Made by a program: the position numbers and the translations under genes. Source: Comamonadaceae bacterium (GTDB taxonomy: Bacteria > Pseudomonadota > Gammaproteobacteria > Burkholderiales > Burkholderiaceae_C). From it: a stretch of DNA of 33,958 nt. The DNA is taken from positions 1 through 33,958 of the forward strand of contig CANFXC010000024.1 of NCBI GenBank assembly GCA_947450765.1, given 5' to 3'. Each line of letters opens with the position of its first letter. Within the stretch, counting starts at the first letter, position 1. Below the pieces are notes generated by a model. It had not been told where the DNA came from, searched no databases, and was given only the letters and a program-made list of their open reading frames with translations. Of this stretch, positions 31,335 through 33,958 are shown piece after piece.

Positions 31335-32675
31335 TCAAGCGTGCTTCCGAATCGCGTCAGCCACCACGTTGACCATGCGGTCGATGTGCTCTTTTTCCAC
31401 GATGAACGGTGGGCACAGCACGATGTTTTCACCGGCGGGTCGCACCAAAACACCGTTGTGGAAACAGGTCATGAAAATGTCGTAAGCGCGCTTGCCCGGT
31501 GACCCCGGAATCGACGCCATTTCGACAGCACCCGCCAGCCCCAAGCTGCGAATGCCGATCACCGTGGGCAGGCCCTTCAGGCCGCTGTGCATCGCGTCGC
31601 CCAGCACCGTGCCCATCTGGCCGGCGCGTTCAAACAACTTTTCTTCCTTGAACAGCGTGAGCGTGGCAATGGCCGCTGCGCAAGCCACCGGATGACCCGA
31701 GTAGGTGTAGCCATGGAAGAACTCGATGGCGTGTTCCGGCGCGCCCTCATTCGCCTTCATCATGGTGTTGTAAATGCGGTCGCTGCAGACCACGCCGCCC
31801 ATCGGGATCACGCCGTTGGTGACACCCTTGGCGAAGTTCAGCATGTCGGGCACGACGCCGTAATAGTCAGCCCCAAAGTTGACGCCCATGCGGCCAAAGC
31901 CGGTGATCACTTCGTCAAAAATCAGCAAGATGCCGTGCTTGTCGCAGATCTCTCGCAGACGCTTCAAGTAGCCTTGCGGCGGCAGGTACCAACCCGCACT
32001 ACCAGCCACCGGCTCGACGATGACGGCGGCGATGTTGCTGGCGTCGTGCAGCGGCAAGATGCGGTTTTCAAGTTCCAGCAAAATGTCTTCTTGCCAGACC
32101 GGTTCTTGGTTGTGAATGTAGGCGTGATTCACCGGGTCGTGAATGAAGCGCATGTGATCAACACGCGGCAGCAGCGCCGTGCCGTATGCCTTGCGGTTGG
32201 CAGGAATGCCGCCCACGCTCATGCCGCCAAAACCCACGCCGTGGTAACCGCGCTCACGGCCGATGAAGACATTGCGATGGCCTTCGCCACGGGCGCGGTG
32301 GTACGCCAGCGCAACCTTGAGCGAGGTGTCAGCAGCCTCTGAGCCGGAGCTGCAAAACAGCACCTTGTTCAAGTCACCCGGCGCCATGTTGGCGATCATT
32401 TCAGCGGCCTTGAAAGCCTGGTCGTTGCTGGCCTGAAAAGCCGTGGCGTAGTCCAGCGTGTCGAGCTGCTTTTTGATCGCCTCGTTGATCGGCTTGCGGT
32501 TGTGGCCCGCCGTGACACACCACAGACTTGAAATACCGTCCAACACCTGCTTGCCATCGTGCGTGGTGAAGTGCATGCCGTCGGCGGCGACAAAGACGCG
32601 CGGGTCTTGTTTGAAGCTGCGGTTCGGCGTGAACGGCAGCCAGTGGTGATCCATGTTGAAGTTTTGCTGAGTCAT
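31335..32675 (-). CDS. Class III omega-amino acid:pyruvate aminotransferase (beta-alanine type)
   Basis: The product has 446 residues from the ATG at 32675, with AGGGA upstream; a longer frame from 32738 lacks support. Fold type I, class III signatures are clear: CSSGSEAADTSLK (phosphate-binding region), ERGYHGVGFGGMSVGG, VEPVAGSAGW, IFDEVITGFGR with Asp254, and NFAKGVTNGVIPMGG with PLP-binding Lys283. The order of motifs and the N-terminus MDHHWLPFTPNRSFKQDPRV fit beta-alanine:pyruvate transaminases, which convert beta-alanine plus pyruvate to malonate semialdehyde plus alanine. Related enzymes take GABA, taurine or aromatic amines. No malonate-semialdehyde dehydrogenase gene is adjacent. 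It is divergent from purU with a 110-base gap. Confidence 0.92.
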   Translation of the reverse strand: MTQQNFNMDHHWLPFTPNRSFKQDPRVFVAADGMHFTTHDGKQVLDGISSLWCVTAGHNRKPINEAIKKQLDTLDYATAFQASNDQAFKAAEMIANMAPGDLNKVLFCSSGSEAADTSLKVALAYHRARGEGHRNVFIGRERGYHGVGFGGMSVGGIPANRKAYGTALLPRVDHMRFIHDPVNHAYIHNQEPVWQEDILLELENRILPLHDASNIAAVIVEPVAGSAGWYLPPQGYLKRLREICDKHGILLIFDEVITGFGRMGVNFGADYYGVVPDMLNFAKGVTNGVIPMGGVVCSDRIYNTMMKANEGAPEHAIEFFHGYTYSGHPVACAAAIATLTLFKEEKLFERAGQMGTVLGDAMHSGLKGLPTVIGIRSLGLAGAVEMASIPGSPGKRAYDIFMTCFHNGVLVRPAGENIVLCPPFIVEKEHIDRMVNVVADAIRKHA

Positions 32676-32785
32676 GTGAATTCCCTTGTAATCGTGGTCG
32701 GTGTTTGATCTCGATTTTGTCACTGTTGCATGCCTCAAAGTCGGGCTCCGTCAAAGACATGGAGTGCTGCGACAATGGCCTCGCC

Positions 32786-33646
32786 ATGAGTTCAACCTAC
32801 ACCCTCACCCTGTCCTGCCCAGATCGTCCGGGCATTGTTCATGCCGTCTCTGGCTTTTTATTTGAGCGCGGCGGCAATATTCTCGACGCCGCCCAGTACG
32901 CCGACGACCGCGACCAAGACGCCACCGGCCTGTTCTTCATGCGGGTCGGCTTTGCCTGCGCGGACTTGTCGTTTGAAACCCTGAAAGAAGACCTCAGCGT
33001 CTTGGCCGGTGACTTTGACATGCGCTGGAGCCTGCACCAAGCCAGCCAACCCATGCGCACCGTGTTGATGGTCAGCAAAGAAGGGCATTGCCTGAACGAC
33101 TTGCTGTTCCGCTGGAAGTCGGGCCTGCTGCGGCTGGACATTCGCGCCATCGTCTCTAACCACAATGAGTTTCAGCAACTGGCTGCCAGCTACAACGTGC
33201 CGTTTCACCACATCCCGGTGACGGCGGCCACCAAGGCCGAGTCCGAGGCCCGGCAGTACGACGTCATCCAGTCGGCAGGCGCCGAGCTGGTCGTGCTCGC
33301 GCGCTACATGCAAATTTTGAGCGACGAGATGTGCCAAAACCTGGCCGGCCGCGCCATCAATATTCACCACTCTTTTTTACCGAGCTTCAAAGGCGCCAAG
33401 CCCTACCACCAAGCGCACGCGCGCGGCGTCAAATTAATTGGTGCCACGGCCCACTACGTCACCGCAGATCTCGACGAAGGCCCGATCATCGAGCAAGACG
33501 TGGCCCGCGTTGAGCACAGCCGAACCGTGGAAGACCTGACCGCCATAGGCCGCGACACCGAAAGCCAAGTGCTGGCGCGTGCCGTCAAGTGGCACAGCGA
33601 ACACCGCGTGCTGCTGAACGGCCACAAGACGGTTATCTTTAAATAA
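32786..33646 (+). CDS. purU: Formyltetrahydrofolate deformylase (PurU)
   Basis: The product has 286 residues from the ATG at 32786, matching the usual PurU length; the frame is open for 27 codons upstream but without a ribosome binding site. An N-terminal ACT domain (TLTLSCPDRPGIVHAVSGFLFERGGNI) is joined to a formyl-transferase-like catalytic domain. Markers are LARYMQILSDE, NIHHSFLPSFKGAKPYHQA and IGATAHYVTADLDEGPIIEQ. The His and Asp positions are those used to hydrolyse 10-formyl-tetrahydrofolate to formate and tetrahydrofolate. The enzyme balances one-carbon pools, with glycine and methionine as known ACT-domain effectors in E. coli. A hairpin follows the stop codon within a few bases. 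Confidence 0.95.
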   Translation: MSSTYTLTLSCPDRPGIVHAVSGFLFERGGNILDAAQYADDRDQDATGLFFMRVGFACADLSFETLKEDLSVLAGDFDMRWSLHQASQPMRTVLMVSKEGHCLNDLLFRWKSGLLRLDIRAIVSNHNEFQQLAASYNVPFHHIPVTAATKAESEARQYDVIQSAGAELVVLARYMQILSDEMCQNLAGRAINIHHSFLPSFKGAKPYHQAHARGVKLIGATAHYVTADLDEGPIIEQDVARVEHSRTVEDLTAIGRDTESQVLARAVKWHSEHRVLLNGHKTVIFK

Positions 33647-33649
33647 ATT

Positions 33650-33679
33650 GCAAAGGCCGCGGACCTGCACGGCCTTTGC
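33650..33679. terminator. Hairpin downstream of purU
   Basis: GCAAAGGCCG (33650-33659) and its perfect complement at 33670-33679 enclose a ten-base loop four bases after the purU stop. On the rightward strand no T-run follows. On the leftward strand the sequence after the stem is AATTTATTT. It therefore looks more like a terminator for leftward transcripts, or a stabilising 3' hairpin for purU. Confidence 0.6.
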
Positions 33680-33713
33680 GGAATAGTGGCGAAAAGCATT
33701 TTTTAAGCCGAGT

Positions 33714-33743
33714 TTGAGCATTCACGCGCCCTTGAAGCATAAT
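33714..33743 (+). promoter_or_regulatory. Candidate sigma-70 promoter of the RRM gene
   Basis: TTGAGC (33714-33719) and CATAAT (33738-33743) are separated by 18 bases, close to the consensus. Transcription would start near 33750, leaving a leader of about 130 bases before the RRM start codon. The leader begins with a seven-base inverted repeat GTGCAAG (33750-33756) / CTTGCAC (33767-33773). Confidence 0.5.
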
Positions 33744-33878
33744 CCGGTAGTGCAAGTTGTAAAATCCTTGCACAAGTTAGGTGATCGGTCAGTTTCGCGC
33801 GCTACTTCGGCACTTCCTAGATTTGTTGTGCTTTCGGGACCCCATCGCTTTTGTTTTATGTATTTTTGAGGAGTCCCC

Positions 33879-33958
33879 ATGGGCAATAAACTTTACGTCG
33901 GCAACCTGCCGTACACAGTGCGTGACGAAGATCTGCAACAATCTTTCGGCGCTTTTGG
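33879..33958 (+). CDS. RRM-type RNA-binding protein (3' end outside the window)
   Basis: Only 26 codons are visible. They read MGNKLYVGNLPYTVRDEDLQ, followed by QSFGAFG. LYVGNL is the RNP2 motif of an RNA recognition motif domain. In bacteria these are usually small single-RRM proteins, about 80-150 residues with a Gly-rich tail, often cold-induced. GAGGAG lies five bases upstream of ATG. The long structured leader is in line with post-transcriptional control. The RNP1 motif falls outside the window. Confidence 0.9.
   Translation, partial: MGNKLYVGNLPYTVRDEDLQQSFGAF

Noticed and set aside
32705-32785. N-terminal extension of PurU
   Set aside because: The ACT domain starts directly after Met at 32786 and total length then matches the family. 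The extension has no ribosome binding site.

Overview
The window looks like chromosomal DNA from a betaproteobacterium of the order Burkholderiales, most likely family Comamonadaceae. The support is protein family content: a PhaM-like granule protein, a DUF3567 protein, orphan Bug/TctC binding proteins, a LivM-LivG fusion and a DUF3108 protein. Base composition is moderately GC-rich by eye. No rRNA, tRNA, CRISPR array, transposase or phage gene was recognised.

Layout. 1-6945 (leftward): a partial LysR regulator, an AroE-like dehydrogenase, a type II dehydroquinase, a Gfo/Idh/MocA oxidoreductase, a complete TRAP transporter (dctP, dctM, dctQ) and a TetR regulator. This reads as an uptake and catabolism unit for a hydroaromatic or carboxylic acid substrate. 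6988-12814 (leftward): a branched-chain amino acid type ABC transporter (binding protein, LivH, fused LivM-LivG, LivF) ending in a PanE-like reductase. A strong intrinsic terminator lies between the binding protein and the permease genes. 12995-16532 (leftward): phaM, a FIST-domain sensor and an LplT-like MFS transporter, tightly coupled. 16669-18094: a VOC protein and a fumarylacetoacetate hydrolase family protein whose 3' ends overlap.

18161-24288 is a D-amino acid module. A LysR regulator is divergent from an N-acyl-D-amino acid deacylase, a D-serine dehydratase-like PLP enzyme (H-x-C metal motif) and RidA. Converging on these are a TctC binding protein and a D-threonine aldolase-like PLP enzyme (H-x-D metal motif). 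The inferred logic is: import or release D-amino acids from N-acyl forms, cleave or dehydrate beta-hydroxy D-amino acids, and use RidA to clear reactive enamines.

24568-27201 holds a TonB-like-topology DUF3108 protein, a DUF3567 protein and an AbrB-type membrane protein. 27477-29799 holds an amidase and another orphan TctC protein. A decayed copy of the 5' end of the AbrB gene lies beyond them (about 30160-30280), so this pair appears to sit in a rearranged or inserted segment. 30331-33958 returns to core-type genes: a ChaN-like lipoprotein, a palindromic interspersed repeat, an omega-amino acid:pyruvate aminotransferase, PurU, and the start of an RRM RNA-binding protein with a long, structured leader.

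Start codons were re-chosen wherever the longest open frame began with TTG or lacked a ribosome binding site. All functional names rest on recognised motifs, not on database searches.
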